Source: Pocillopora verrucosa
Lineage: Eukaryota > Cnidaria > Anthozoa > Scleractinia > Pocilloporidae
DNA length: 64,000 nucleotides
Direction: 5' to 3'
Assembly: GCF_036669915.1 (NCBI RefSeq)
Contig: NC_089316.1
Span: forward strand, 22,411,997-22,475,996
How positions within the stretch are numbered: the stretch's first letter is position 1; each line of letters begins with the position of its first letter. Below, in pieces: positions 12,198-25,339 of the stretch. Both the position numbers and the translations under genes were made by a program. The notes beneath the pieces were generated by a model that was given only the letters and a program-made list of their open reading frames with translations, was not told the DNA's origin and did not search any database.

Positions 12198-15100
12198 ATG
12201 GATAACTGCGTACCAGATACAAAAATGACCACCAGAAAAAGAGACCGTTACGTCATATTTTCCATGTGCTCTTTTACTTTATCGGTCATTTCAATTGTGT
12301 TGGGTTTTGCTCTGTTTACGAGAATAGAAAGTGTCGCCCGAGACTTGAGGACAATGGACACGAAATTCTCACTGCAAATTCAGCAAATCCGAGACATTCT
12401 AAGAGAAAGTTCAGCCTCTGCCCGCGGGAGCGAAAACTTTGACACATCAAATGGTAGGTTGACTGAGAACTTACTCTGAATTATTTCTCCCTAATTTTGT
12501 CCTTGTGTATATGCTCTCTTTTATATAGTATACGGTATCTGTGTTTCTTGTCTAGACATTGGATGGAAGAACGATAAGACTGCAGGCACGAGAATTTTAT
12601 CACGCAGCGACTAATGTAATTGTTTTAATATTAATTCAGCAGTCTTTCAAAACTTAACATCAAGACAGGCTCGTGTTTTTTTAAAATTTTGACTACGGCC
12701 ACCCATTATTAGACTAGTAGCTTTAATCACTATATGGTTAAGTAATAACATGATTTCGAGTGCAATTTGATGTTAGTTAGCGAGAATAAATTTTTCAAAG
12801 ACAACAAAATTACCCGAGCCCGTAGGGCAAGTAAAAGCGCGCGCGTAAATTACACTCGTGTTACAACTTTGCACTCGTCTTACATGAGAACGCGTAATTT
12901 TTTTCATGTGCGTTATTAATAACGAAACAAGTAACGAATGGCGAGGCCAACCAGACTTCAGAAATTGAGTTAGAACGCTAGTGAGATTTATACAACATTA
13001 ATGTGTTAGCTTGGTTAAAAGGGCACGATATCAACTATCAAAGGTTCTTGTTCTATCCAGAAGCATCTGTGCTCGTGCACATTCGCATTAGATATGTATT
13101 TAAATTTTTGCAAATCGTCTGATCCAGATTATATCGTCTACTCCAATGACTAATTAAATGCGGAAATTCTAGCCAGTCTTCAAAAATTAATAAAGAATAT
13201 GTCAATATTGAATGCAGCCAAAATATACTTGAAACATCAATCAATGATTTTACTTTGTTTATTTTAGCCATCCGATACAAAATTCCAGTTGTTCGTCGCA
13301 GCGTGGATACAGTTAACGGCAATGAATCGATTAGCCTCTATGACCTTGGAGAGTCCATCAAGAGATACGTGCGATCGATTATGAAAGGATATATTTGTCA
13401 AAGTCCAAACAGGGTTTGCGTGGCAGGGTCTCCCGGACCAATAGGAGCTCGTGGTCTTCCAGGAAACAGAGGGCCTGAAGGAATCAGGGGGAAGAAGGGA
13501 ACGCGAGGAATTATGGGACCTCCAGGAAAACCGGGAGAGCAAGGTATCAAGGGAGACATTGGCCCTCAAGGAATCAAGGGAGAAAAAGGTAAACAATAAG
13601 ATAACGATAATAATCATAATCATAATAATGACAAAAGTAAAACTTAATTTAAAAAAAATGTTGTGGTCAAAAACTATTACAATGATGGTTCACGATGATA
13701 GTTCCAATGTACTTCTGTTTTATTTTAGCAACTTTTTCATTTTCATCTGAGTATATATTTTTTCATCGTTTCATTTGCAACATTGCTTAATGCTTAGAGT
13801 GCGTATATCGAGGTATATACCAAGGGGAAGTTCGGTGAGCACGAGAGTAGGAGAAGAGTTTTTTTTTTTTTTTTAACAATCGTACAATAATAAAGCCATT
13901 TTTCCTCTTTGTTGTTAAGCTTACGTTACACATATGATCTTTTATGTGTCCCTATCTTAAGGAGCGATCTTTAATGATTATCATTTCATTATTTCCTTTA
14001 ACTTGCGACTATCTTTTTCTCAGGAAACCCAGGGACACCTGGACAACCAGGAGCTAAAGGTGAACCAGGGGAGTCCCTATCTGCGCCAAAGGTGACCGTA
14101 TCACCAACTTCAGACACTGTTACTGAAAACCAAACTGCCACGTTTTATTGTTCGGCTAATGGCAATCCAACGCCTACCGTCACCTGGAGTAGAATAGGTG
14201 ATACGGAACCAATTGCAAGCCGACATAATAAGTTAGAAATCAGAAAAGCTACGTATAATGACTCAGGAAATTACGTCTGCACGGCTTTGAGCATATTGGG
14301 TGAGATGCAAAAGCAGGTGAAGCTCTTTGTGGAAGGTAAGCATATGATGGTGAATAGAGTTTGTCACACACAGTCAGAAATTTTGACCCCCATGACTTTA
14401 TATTTGATTTTTTATCTTACTTCACGTAAATCATCCCGGAATGTTCGAATAACTTCATTCAAGATGATTCTTCAAAAGAAGTTATCGAATCTTTCCTTTT
14501 TTAACTTTCCTTAATTGTTTCCTACAAATGTCTGTGTCCAAAAATACCATTAAAAAATAGGTCATTTTGCTTGATTAAGAGATAGGATGGCCCAAACTTA
14601 CCCCATTTAAGCCTGTACTAGCACTAATCACACACGTTATTTAATCGTTTCACGGTACATTTTGCGTTTTTAAAGTAACAATGAAAAACACTTGATGGGT
14701 AGAAATTCTCGATTGTATGGAACATTTTGATATATGATTTATAATGGTAATTGAACTGAGGTGAGTGCAATTTGGGCTGAAATAATACGCGTGATTTCAA
14801 AATGGAACAAGCGCGCAGCGCGAGTTCGATTTGAAATCACAAGTATGATTTCAGACCAAAATTGCCCAACGCAAGGTTCAATTACCATTTCATTACATCC
14901 ATTTTGAAATCGCCCAAATACAGGATTTGGTCAGTTCTAATATTTTATTAATACAATACTGAGCCGGTTTGAAATTAAACTCATCCATTTTTTGGGAGGA
15001 AAAAAATAAGAGTTTTGGAAACAAAAGTTGCAAAATTTGCCACGTGATACTCCATGTCTTTCATCTTCCTGCAATATAATCGGTTACGTTAAACAAGCCA

Positions 15101-18020
15101 TGAAGTCTGATTGGTTGGTTGTTTTTAGTGTAGCCTCCTCATTGGCTGGGGAAAACATGCGAATTAAAGCAAAAAATGGTGCGATTCGTGAATAAATCGC
15201 ACCAATTAGAGCCAATCAGATTACAGGGACCACCAGTGATTTCAAAATGGGTGTAATAAAAGGAAAAATCACACAATTTTTAAACCACATCGATTCAAAA
15301 GGTTCCTCGAGTCGTTGCTTTCAAGGTTATAATTTACATCATCGGGTAACGGGCTTCGTGCACGCTTTTAGCTGTATCATTTTTCCCCTTCGAAAAGGGA
15401 AATGCTTACTAAATCAGTTTAAAACCCAGAAAGAAGGAGGAGCAAGTCGTAAATAAATATCAAGAGGCTCGAACTAGTCCTCTAAGAAACTATTTGACTC
15501 ATGTTAGAGTGAAAAGCTTACAATTGAACACAGTTTTGAATATCAATGGTTGGATAGCATGGAAAAGTAGTATAATTCCCTAGCAGTTTCAATCCTCAAT
15601 GGATTTTTTTGTTTCTTTTGTTTTTGAACCCATGACCACTGAGATATTTTATTATTTATTTTCCTCAGCTCCTCCACGATTCACTAAAACTCCAAACAGA
15701 GTTATTACAGTCAATAGAGGTACAAACGCATCTGCCTCTTGCCAAGCGCTTGGTTTTCCTTCGCCGAAAATAGTTTGGTCAAGAGGACTTGTCCCGTTAC
15801 CACAAGGTCGAACAAGTGTCAGAAATGGAACCTTAGACATATCACACTTTGATCCTAAAGATTCTGGTACGTACCAATGTACCGCGTCCAACAAGCTGGG
15901 ATCTGTCAGTGCTTTGACAACCTTATATTATATACACGTAGGTATGTCTGGAGACAATATCTTTCTTTTTCCAAAAAAGGCTAAGGATTTTAATTGTTGT
16001 TGATGAATGAAATCGGTGTACTCAAACTCAATCAAAATTATCGAGTAATCCCTTTGACTTCAAAACGGGAATTTTTCAATAACTAATCTTTCCTTTTGCA
16101 ACTAACGACAGTTGCAAAGTCTAACAATGCATTCGATTTGAACTTAAAAACTTCGAAAAATGTTTTGTTTTTATTGTTTCTTGTAGTGAGAGGAAGGAGT
16201 ATGTGACACGGATGTCGTTACATATGTCGTGACATCGCGTCACGACTATGTTCGCAATGTATTATGGATAAATAAGTATGAGCACGCCTTCAAGATGGCG
16301 TGGTAATGTTGTTGTTTATAAATGTTGTTTTTTTGGAAAATGAGCCTTTATCCTGTCTCGAATGATTGAGCGAACCGCGAACTACGACAGAGCAACAACA
16401 GATTGTTAAAATTGAATATCTTACAAGTATGTTTTGGACAATTATAGTCATTTATATTAACGGTAAATTAACATAACAATTTTTTCTCAGTTACCAACAC
16501 GACTAAGAATCAATTTTTTAAAAAAAGATACTTTCTTTTTTTGTTAACTAAAAAGGGTTTAAGGCCGTCTTTACTAACCTTGGTGCGAGTGGAAGATTTG
16601 GTCCAACATCGCTTGGTAGTTACTACGCTAATCAAGATCATGACGGACAAGTTATACTGTCCAGCGGTATTCAACAATGGACTGTGCCGTACACTGGTTT
16701 CTACAGAATAGAAGCAGTCGGAGCAGCAGGAGGGTACGGCACAAATAGCAACAATGGTCAATACCGAGGGAGAGGTGCAAAAATGGTCGGTACTTTTTCT
16801 TTGTCCAAAGGAGAGACAATTCGTATACTTGTTGGCCAAGAAGGAGGAATCAATCATGCTGATTATGCGGCTGGAGGTGGTGGAGCTACGTTTGTTGTGA
16901 GGGGGAGCAAGACGCCATTGATAGTAGCCGGGGGTGGAGGCGGAATGGAACAGGCAAAGTCCAGGTATGCAGGATGTGATGCCAGCACTAGTACAACAGG
17001 GAACCCTGGGCACAAATCATGGTCCGGAGGAATAAATGGACATGGAGCGCAGATTGCCGATAATGATAATTCAGGTAAAAGCTGCGAGCATATCCAAATC
17101 ACAAGTATAATATGTCAAAGAAAATGCCAATTTATCTTCCACGAAAGCTCTGGCTGGCTTTGTAATTTTTCGTGCAATTTGCTCTCACAGCAAATTCCGC
17201 AGAATTCCATATAAGAGAGCATTTATCAGTGAAAACTGTGACAGGAAAGACCGCATACCCTCAGAAAATTGTTAAAGATCTAAAGGCAAATTAAGGGTTT
17301 CAGCTTGAAGATTTACAACAAATAAAGATCGATCCTGTTATTTTCTTCAGTACTCCTAGCTATAGCTTCCCCACAATGTCAGCGCATTTACTTCTTTGTG
17401 AAGGTCAGTTGCACAACCATTGTATGAGAGATAATAACACTGGAAACTATTCAAGAATGTCATTCACAGTATCTCGCTATATTACAATTAGTGAGTTGAA
17501 CTTCTTATTCTGGCTCTATTGACTGAGAGCAACTATTTAACTCGTCTTTCTTACTTAATTTCCTCTCTGGACCTGTCTCACGATGATTCACATATATACC
17601 AACAATCTTGAATACTATATCGTTTGTGTCATATCTGAATCCAATGCAAATATATCGATCATGTATTTCGCAGGTGGCGGAGGCGGTGGATTTTATACAA
17701 ATGGAAGGAGCTCAAAAAAATTCGGCGGTACGATGGGATTCGGTGGTGAAGGTGGAAAGGGATTTATTCAGGGAGGAGTGGGTGGTAGAGCCCTTGCCAA
17801 TAATGCCGTTGGTGGTTTTGGAGGAGGAGCTGGTGCTTTTGGATATGGCGGCGGTGGAGGAGCGGGAGGAGGAGGAGGCTATTCTGGAGGAAGCAGTGGA
17901 GATAACGAAGTTGATTCCTGTGGGGGTGGAGGTGGATCCTACAACGCTGGAAGGGATCAGCACAACGAGTGTTGCTATCGAACATCTGGACATGGTCAAG
18001 TGACTATAACACTACTGTAG
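12198..18020 (+). CDS. Copy B: type II membrane collagen-Ig-Ig-ALK-type glycine-rich protein
   Basis: Exons 12198-12453, 13268-13588, 14024-14335, 15669-15941, 16556-17074, 17674-18020; 675 aa. Exons 1-5 match copy A in length to the base; exon 6 is 6 bp longer (an extra GG pair in the glycine run). The layout is the same: membrane segment at about 20-41, CQSPNRVC, 24 collagen triplets, both Ig disulfide pairs intact, glycine-rich domain ending [10 protein letters not shown]. Its glycine-rich half is the most divergent of the four ([11 protein letters not shown] in the first loop, [17 protein letters not shown]-type loops replaced by [11 protein letters not shown]), and its intron 5 is not obviously alignable with A or D, so B forms its own lineage there. 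Collagen exon variants include [10 protein letters not shown] and [13 protein letters not shown]. Introns 3 and 4 carry B-only insertions. It should be expressed from its own promoter. Confidence 0.88.
14734..15262. mobile_element. B-only insertion in intron 3
   Basis: About 530 bp interrupt sequence that is continuous in D (TGATTTAAGGATAAATCACAC) and F. Inside are two near-complementary stretches around GGTGCGATTCGTG and AATCGCACC (about 15178-15205) and repeated GATTTCAAAATGG near both ends (about 14792 and 15237). Exact ends and class are unclear. Confidence 0.5.
16204..16425. mobile_element. Probable solo LTR in copy B intron 4
   Basis: The 222-bp insert begins TGACAC and ends CTTACA, giving the TG...CA ends of an LTR, and is flanked by AGTATG at 16198-16203 and 16426-16431. 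Copies A and D are continuous at the matching position (GGAAGGAGTATGTAAAGGAC in D). A TTATAAAT box lies at about 16317. No internal retroelement sequence remains. Alternative: a short non-autonomous element with a 5-6-bp duplication. Confidence 0.55.
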
Positions 18021-19500
18021 GAAACTCCTGACTAAAAATTTTCCTATGCCAACTGCAAGGAGCTTTTTATTAAGTGCATGACTACCGACACGTAGCATAC
18101 CAAAGTATACATACCAAAGACACTTTTCTTAGTGAGCAGTTTTTTTTTTAAAGGTATGTTTTTATTTTGGTTTTCCAAAATTTCAGCAACTTATTGCGAA
18201 GGTTAGTCCAAAAAAAAAAGGAATATATACTCAAAAATGATCGCTAACTGAAGCAGTCGTAGGCGTAATGAAATTTGTATATTGATAACTCCAATGTAAA
18301 CGTTTCAGGAGTAAAGCATAGAAAGAAGCTCAAGAAGATATTCCGTGTGCAATTCGGTGTGTTAAGAACTAGTACATGATTAGTCCCCAAATTCTCTTGA
18401 GCAAAGTCTTCAACAGCCAGAGAGAAATTCTTGTAAAGTGAAGGATGGAAAATAAACTAACTGCAGCTCCGCTCTTAGGCTTGGTTTAACCTACATATTA
18501 CACGTACCGAGAGACTACAAGTACACCTCAAGAGGCTGGCGAAGGGTTTATACGTGGCGCGTGATTAAGGCCATAATTGATATGTGAAGCGTGACATTAA
18601 AGCGTGACAAAAAAGCGGGCGTGATTCATGAATTTATGAATCAGCGTGAGGCGTGATTTGCCTCATGAAATAAAAGTAACCCGTAGATGTGTTTCATGTC
18701 GTGAAAACGTCAAAATTTTCTTGAAACCTCGCACACAAGAGGAGAGAGTTGAAGTTAATCTTTTTATATACGTGACGCATTCATTTTCTAGAAAAATTTT
18801 CCTTACCCTACCCTTCTTTGCTACCCTTACTCAAGTGGTTATATCATGAGAGCCTAACCTAACGAAAGCAGCAGTTGTCTAAAAATAGATTAATTAATAC
18901 TATTAATATGCGAAGATTCAGTGTCTGAATTCCTCCGCGACTTCAGGCACACAATGGAGTATTAAATCACTTCGGTGGCATTACAGCGCCGTCTAATTTT
19001 GCCATTAGTAATTTGGCACGACCGGGTCACGACAAAATTTCAAAACATGCTTCGACCAGAAGTACTTGATACGCTGCCGGAACTTGTTAGTGGTGCGTGA
19101 TATCTTAAAATCAACTGAAAGGCCGTAAGCTTTTACTATGGCAGACTTTGTTATTGATACATGAAAGATTTCCCACAGGTTCAGCTGTGATTACAAAAAC
19201 AACCGAATCGCTTCAGCCGACACGTTCATAAGATAATATTTCCATCATAATGTCATTCGATAAGCAAAAAATATCGCCTATGAAGGGGGGAGGGGAGGGG
19301 GGAGGGTAAGGGTCCTATACAAATCATAAGTTTTAGTCGCAATCAAGTATTGAAATAATGATTGATAGCGGCTACAGAACAGGGCAATCAAGACAGCAAT
19401 ATGTATGCTTCATGACCTTAAAGCGTGAACAGAAGTAATTAAGAAGTGGGCAGAGCAAAAGGCGCTCCTGTGGAAATGTTTTGCGTGATGGAAAGAGAAA
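18021..19500. other. Spacer between copies B and C, no gene seen
   Basis: Diverged unit spacer sharing blocks with 11040-11450 and 11540-11900, such as repeated GCGTGA-type motifs around 18580-18660. No supported exon. Confidence 0.6.
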
Positions 19501-19501
19501 G

Positions 19502-19540
19502 GAAGTAGATATTTGAGGTCACGTACGATGTAAATAAGCT
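19502..19540 (+). promoter_or_regulatory. Conserved proximal promoter block of copy C
   Basis: TTGAGGTCACGTACGATGTA, about 100-135 bp before the start codon. The CRE-like half is altered (CGATGTAA instead of TGACGTAA) and the TATATAT run is degraded to TAGATATT, so C may be expressed differently. Confidence 0.4.
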
Positions 19541-19639
19541 AAAGCTAAAAGGGAAGTTTTCCATTTGGAGGTGGTCCCCTATAGCGCTTCAACTGAATCG
19601 CACATGAATCACAATTTCATTATTGTATCTCCATTCGCC

Positions 19640-22600
19640 ATGGATAACAAGGTATCAGATACAAAAATGACCAACAGAAAAAGAGACCGTAACGAGATAT
19701 TTTCCATGTGCTCTTCTACTTTATCGGTCATTTCAATTGTGTTGGGTTTTGCTCTGTTTGCGAGAATAGAAACTGTCGCCCGGGACTTGAGGACAATGGA
19801 CACGAAATTCTCGCTGCAAATTCAGCAAATCCGAGACGTTCTAAAAGAAAGTTCAGCCTCTTTCCGCGGGAGCGAAACTTTTGACACATCAAATGGTAGG
19901 GTGACTGAGAACTTACTCTGAATTTCTTTGGTATCTAGCCCAAATTTTGTCCTTGCGTATATGTTCTCTTTAAATAGTATATAGTATGTGTGTTTTTTTT
20001 TCTGGAAATTGGATAGAAGAACGATAAGACTGCAGGCACAAGAATTTTATCACGCAGCGACTAATGTAATTATTTTTAATTAGTATTAATTCAGCAGTCT
20101 TTCAAAACTTAACATCAAAACAGGCTCGTGTTTTTATTTAATTTTGTCTATAGCCTCACAAAATTAGGCTAGTAGCTTTACACGCTATACGTATAGGTAA
20201 TAACATGATTTCAAGTGCAATTTGGTGTTTATAAGCAAGAGTATATTTTTTAAAGACAACAAAATTACCCGAGCCCGTAGGGCAAGTTAAAGCGTGCGCG
20301 CGCTACATGTAATTTGCACTCGTGTTACAACTTTGCACTCGTGTTACATGACAACGCATCTGTTTTCGGCGCGTAATTTTTTCCATGTAGGTTATGAATA
20401 ACGGAACAAGTAACAAATAGCGAAGCCAATCAGATTGCAGAAATTGTATGAGAACGCTAATAAAAGGGCACCATATGAACTATCAAAGGTTCTCGTTTCA
20501 ATCAGAAGCATCTGGGCTCGAGCCACGCGCCTTAAAAATATATTTAGACTTTCGCAAATCGCCTGATCCGGATTATGTCGTCTGCTCTAATGACTAATGT
20601 GGAAATTCTAACCATTCTGAAAAACATTTTTTACAGAAAATGTCAATATTGAATGCAGTATAAATATACTTTAAACATTAGTCGATGATTTCATTTTGTT
20701 TATTTCAGCGATCCGATACAAAATTCCAGTTGTTCGTCGCAGCGTGGATACAGTCAACGGGAATGAATCGAGTAGCCACTATGACATTGGAGAGGCTATC
20801 AAGAGATACGTGCGATCGATTATGAAAGGATATATTTGTCAAAGTCCAAACAGGGTTTGTGTGGCAGGGTCCCCCGGACCAATAGGAGCTCGTGGTCTTC
20901 CCGGAAAGAGAGGGCCTGAAGGAGTTAGGGGGAAGAAGGGAACGCGAGGAGTTGTGGGACCTCCAGGAGAACCGGGAAAGAAAGGCATCAAGGGAGATAT
21001 TGGCCCTGAAGGAATCAACGGAGAAAAAGGTAAACAATAAGACAATGATGATAATCATAATAATGACAACAGCAAAACTTATTTTTGTTAATAAAATGTG
21101 GTCAAATAATAATACAATGTTAGTTTGTGATGATAGTTTTATTTGGATGTGCTTTTGTTTGATTTTGCAATTATTTAGTGTTCATTGGTGTATAATTCCT
21201 TTCATCATTTCATTTGCAACATTGCCTAATGCTTAGCGTGCATATATCGTGGTATCAATACAAGGGGGAACTTTGGAAAGCACTTCCAAAGTGAATCTTA
21301 ACCTAAACACATACAGCACTGTGCTCGAAAAATGGTTTTATCAATGTTAAGTCAGGTGTATCAGATAATCGCGTGCAATCCAAAAACTACAATGAAAAAG
21401 CAAGGATAAAGATTCAAGATTTATGCAAAGAAGTGTTAATTATGTTGTTCGGAATCGTAAGATGTAGGAATGTCTTGCGTGTACGAGACCATTACAATGA
21501 ATTCACCTTGCTTGAATTGATGTTTACGAGGGTTCACACCATAGCGTTCTGTTAAAAACTCCGAAATTGTATGATTTTTAATCAAAATGTTTCACTGAAT
21601 TAAATTTTTAGAATATATTACTAATTGTAAATAAAATTTACCGGTCCTAAAAACAGTTTAAGGATAGCGAAGCCTCCCTTGAAGGCAAAAATTTGACTTA
21701 TAATTTTCTAGCCGTAATTCGTATCGCGTTTGAGAATTAAAGCGTCGCAACAACTTTAACCAAAAACTAAGTAATTTGTTTTCCGAATCAATTATCATCC
21801 AGCATAATTATTTTCGTTCGAGCTCCAAAGGTTATTTTCCATAATATGACGGTTATTCGTCATTGTTGTTAAGTTTACGTTATACATATGATCTTTCAAA
21901 TCACTCTTGAAAACCTTTAAGGCTCTGAATAACTTGGCTCCCTCTTACATTAATAACCCTCTGCATATGTACACTCCAAATAGGCGATTAAGGTCTTCAT
22001 CTAGTTTTCAACTTCAAGTTCTTCCATCAAATCTGAAAACTTACGGGGATCGAGCACTCCCTATATGGGCCCCCTAGTCTTCCTAGTTATATCAAGCGTA
22101 GCTCCAATGTTAGTACCTTTAAGTCATTTCTGAAAACTTATCTTTTAAAACGATATTTTATATCTTAGGCTATTTGAAGCTTTATTTTATTTTATTTTCA
22201 TTTTTATTTGTTTTATATATATTTTTGTTTATATCGTGAAGTGTATTAGAACTTTTGTACAAAGTACTATTTAAATAATGTTATTATTATTTATTAATTT
22301 TTTATATGTCTCTATCTAAAGGTGCAATCTTTAAGATTATCATTTAATTATTTCCCCTAACAACTCTCTTTTTCTCATTACTACACTAAGGAAACCCAGG
22401 GACACCTGGACAACCAGGAGCTAAAGGTGAACCAGGCGAGTCAATATCTGCACCAAAGGTGACTGTATCACCAACTTCAGTCACTGTTACTGAAAACCAA
22501 ACTGCCACGTTTTATTGCTCCGCTAATGGGAACCCAACGCCTACCGTCACCTGGAGCAGAACAGATGGTACAGACTTATTTGCAAGCCCACAAAATAAGT

Positions 22601-25339
22601 TAGAAATCAGAAAAGCTGCGTATAATGACTCGGGAAATTATGTATGCACAGTTAAGAGCATATTGGGTGAGGTGCAAAAGCAGGTGAAGCTCTTCGTGGA
22701 AGGTAAGCATATTTTGGAGAAGAGTTTGTTACAGTTGGTAATTATGATCCCAACGAGCTATCTTTTTATTTCTCACAATAATTGACGTAAATCTTCACGG
22801 AATGTTCGGAAGATTTCAATTAAGGTTTTCCTCAGAAAAAATGTCATGGAACAAGTATTAAACTTTCCTTAAATGCTCTCTACCAATGTCTTTTTCAAAA
22901 AATACAAAACAGGTCTGAAAATTCTCACAATTTTAGACGACATCGACTCAAAACGTTCCTCGAGTCGTTGCTTTCAGGATTATAATTTGCATCAACGGGT
23001 AATGGGCTTTCTGCACACTTTTAACTGTATTTTATTGTAATTTCTTTTAGATTCTCCAATATAAAGGGGATGAATTGTACATCAAAATCATGCAATAAAA
23101 AATATAGGTCATGCTGGTTTAAAAGCATAAGACCATTGCACCTCTTTAGCTGGTTCATTGATTGAAAAACAATCCACTTTTTAAGAAAGTAAGCCAAGAT
23201 TTTTAAGAATTGCTAAGCGAACTTAGATAAAAACATGCATTTGCCTCGTTTTGTTTTCCTCAGTTCCTCCACGATTCACTAAAAAGCCAAACAGAGTCAT
23301 TTCAGTCAGTAGAGGTACAAACGCATTTGTTTCCTGCCAAGCATTTGGTGTTCCTTCGCCAAAAATAGTTTGGTCAAGAGACCTTGTCCCGTTACCACAA
23401 GGTCGAACAAATATCAGCAAAGGAACTCTACATATATCAGATTTTGATCCTAAAGATTCTGGCACGTACCAATGTACCGCGTCCAACAAGCTGGGATCTG
23501 TCAGTGCCTTAACATACTTAAATTATATACACACAGGTATGTCTGAGGACGATTTTGTTCGTGGCAATTTTTGAGAACTAGTGATGTCGCCTTACCTTAG
23601 AACTTTGCACTGACCTAAAAATTCTAAAGCATTACATAAAATACTATTGACAGACACTTTATAGTTGTAAGTTAATATCCACCTAGAAGCTCAGTTGAAA
23701 GTGACATCTTTCGTCATATTTTGAAGGAAATTAACACTCTCTGTGGTTGGGTAAATGAGTCGAAATATTTTGGGGGCGAACCGATAAAGGTGGAGCGAAC
23801 TTGTCTCACGTTAGGGGGCGAACTCGTGTAAGTGAACTTGCCGCAAAGAGGCGAACTCACCAGTTACCAAATAACCAAGTAATCCTCTCGACTTACAAAG
23901 GGAAATTAGTCAACAATTTTAAATTCTCCTTTTGCGAATGACAGTTGTAAAATCTAGCCCTGCATTCAAATTATAACTTAAGTCCCCAAAACCAGGAGCC
24001 CATTACTCCAAGTAATGAGATCCTCCCGAAACTTATTATTTTCATAAAGAGTAAATTGGCACAACAAACTTTTATCAATTATTTACTCGACTCGGAATCA
24101 TTCAATTCTAAACATTATATTCTAATTTTATTTTAACTAATAAGACTTTAAGGCCGTCTTTACAAATCTTGGTGCGAGCGGAAGACTTGGTCCAACAACG
24201 CTGGGCCGTCAATACACAGGACAGGATCATGACGGAGAAGTAAAACTGTTAAGAGGTATTCAACAATGGACTGTGCCGTACACAGGTGAATACAGAATAG
24301 AAGCAATAGGAGCAGCTGGAGGATATGATAAGCACCCTAATAGTGCTCAATACCGAGGGAGAGGAGCAAGAATGATTGGAACTTTCACTTTATCCAGCGG
24401 TGAGATCATTCAAATACTTGTTGGTCAAGAAGGAATGATCAACAACAGATCACTATATCCGTTCGCCAGTGGAGGTGGCGGAGGAACATTTGTCGTCAGA
24501 GGTCGCAATACACCTTTGATAATAGCCGGGGGAGGAGGAGGTATACTAACTTTAAAGTCAAGACAACCCGGATGTGATGCCAGCACAGGCACATCGGGAA
24601 ATCCTGGGTACAGATCATGGTCAGGAGGAAGCAATGGCCATGGTGCACAGACAGCTGATGATGGCAATTCAGGTAAGATTAGATAGAGATATTTTTTACG
24701 TCTAGATTAGGCATGCAGAAAATTTTTAGCATCTCACATATTTTAAATGATACTGGTAGATGATTTTACAACGATACTAGACTTTTACATTCGTAATAAC
24801 CTCCGAATGCCTGAGGAACAATTTCCTGTTAGACATTACCAAAGCGTGCAGTATGATGGGAGCCTCTGCATTCGGATGATTATTGCCTTTTCAGGAGTAG
24901 TATACACTGTATGCAAGATAATATTGCATATCGAAATTGTGTCTTGTGGGGAATTTATGCGAAACTCCATCACCATTTCTTTCTTTCATTTATTTAAGGT
25001 GGTGGCGGAGGCGGTTTTTACTCCAACGGAAGAAGTTCAAAGTGGTTTGCTGGCACCATGGGAATGGGTGGAGAAGGTGGCAAAGGATTTCTTCAGGGAG
25101 GAGTGGGCGGAAAGTCCATATTTAAAGCTGTCGATGGTGGCTTTGGAGGAGGTGGTGGTGGATACGGACAGGGAAGAGGCGCCGGAGGAGGCGGAGGGTA
25201 CTCCGGGGGAAGCAGCGGAGATAATGAAAATGATTCCTGTGCGGGTGGAGGAGGCTCCTATAATGTTGGTAAAGATCAGCAGAATGAATGCTGTTACAAT
25301 GCAGCAGGTCACGGTCGGGTGATCGTTACACTGCTGTAG
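19640..25339 (+). CDS. Copy C: type II membrane collagen-Ig-Ig-ALK-type glycine-rich protein
   Basis: Exons 19640-19895, 20709-21029, 22391-22702, 23264-23536, 24145-24672, 24999-25339; 676 aa. The chosen ATG is the array-wide CCATGGATAAC start; an in-frame ATG at 19565 would add 25 residues. Exon 5 is 9 bp longer than in A because of a loop insertion ([13 protein letters not shown]), also seen in E and F. Both Ig domains keep their cysteines. The collagen exon ends [13 protein letters not shown], shared with D. The last exon ends [10 protein letters not shown], shared with E and F but not with A, B or D. Intron 2 contains a LINE tail, and the exon 3 acceptor is CACTAAG rather than the TCTCAG of A and B. 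A poly(A) signal lies 75 bp after the stop. Confidence 0.88.
21897..22300 (+). mobile_element. 3' tail of a LINE (CR1/L2-like) in copy C intron 2
   Basis: Copies A and B are continuous here (CATATGATCTTTTATGTGTC), while C carries about 400 bp that translate in + orientation as the end of a non-LTR reverse transcriptase [23 protein letters not shown], then [14 protein letters not shown], then stops. The 3' end has TTAGAACTTTTGTACAAAG and an ATT-rich tail, typical of such elements. It is 5'-truncated and dead. The same insertion is in copy D. Confidence 0.7.
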
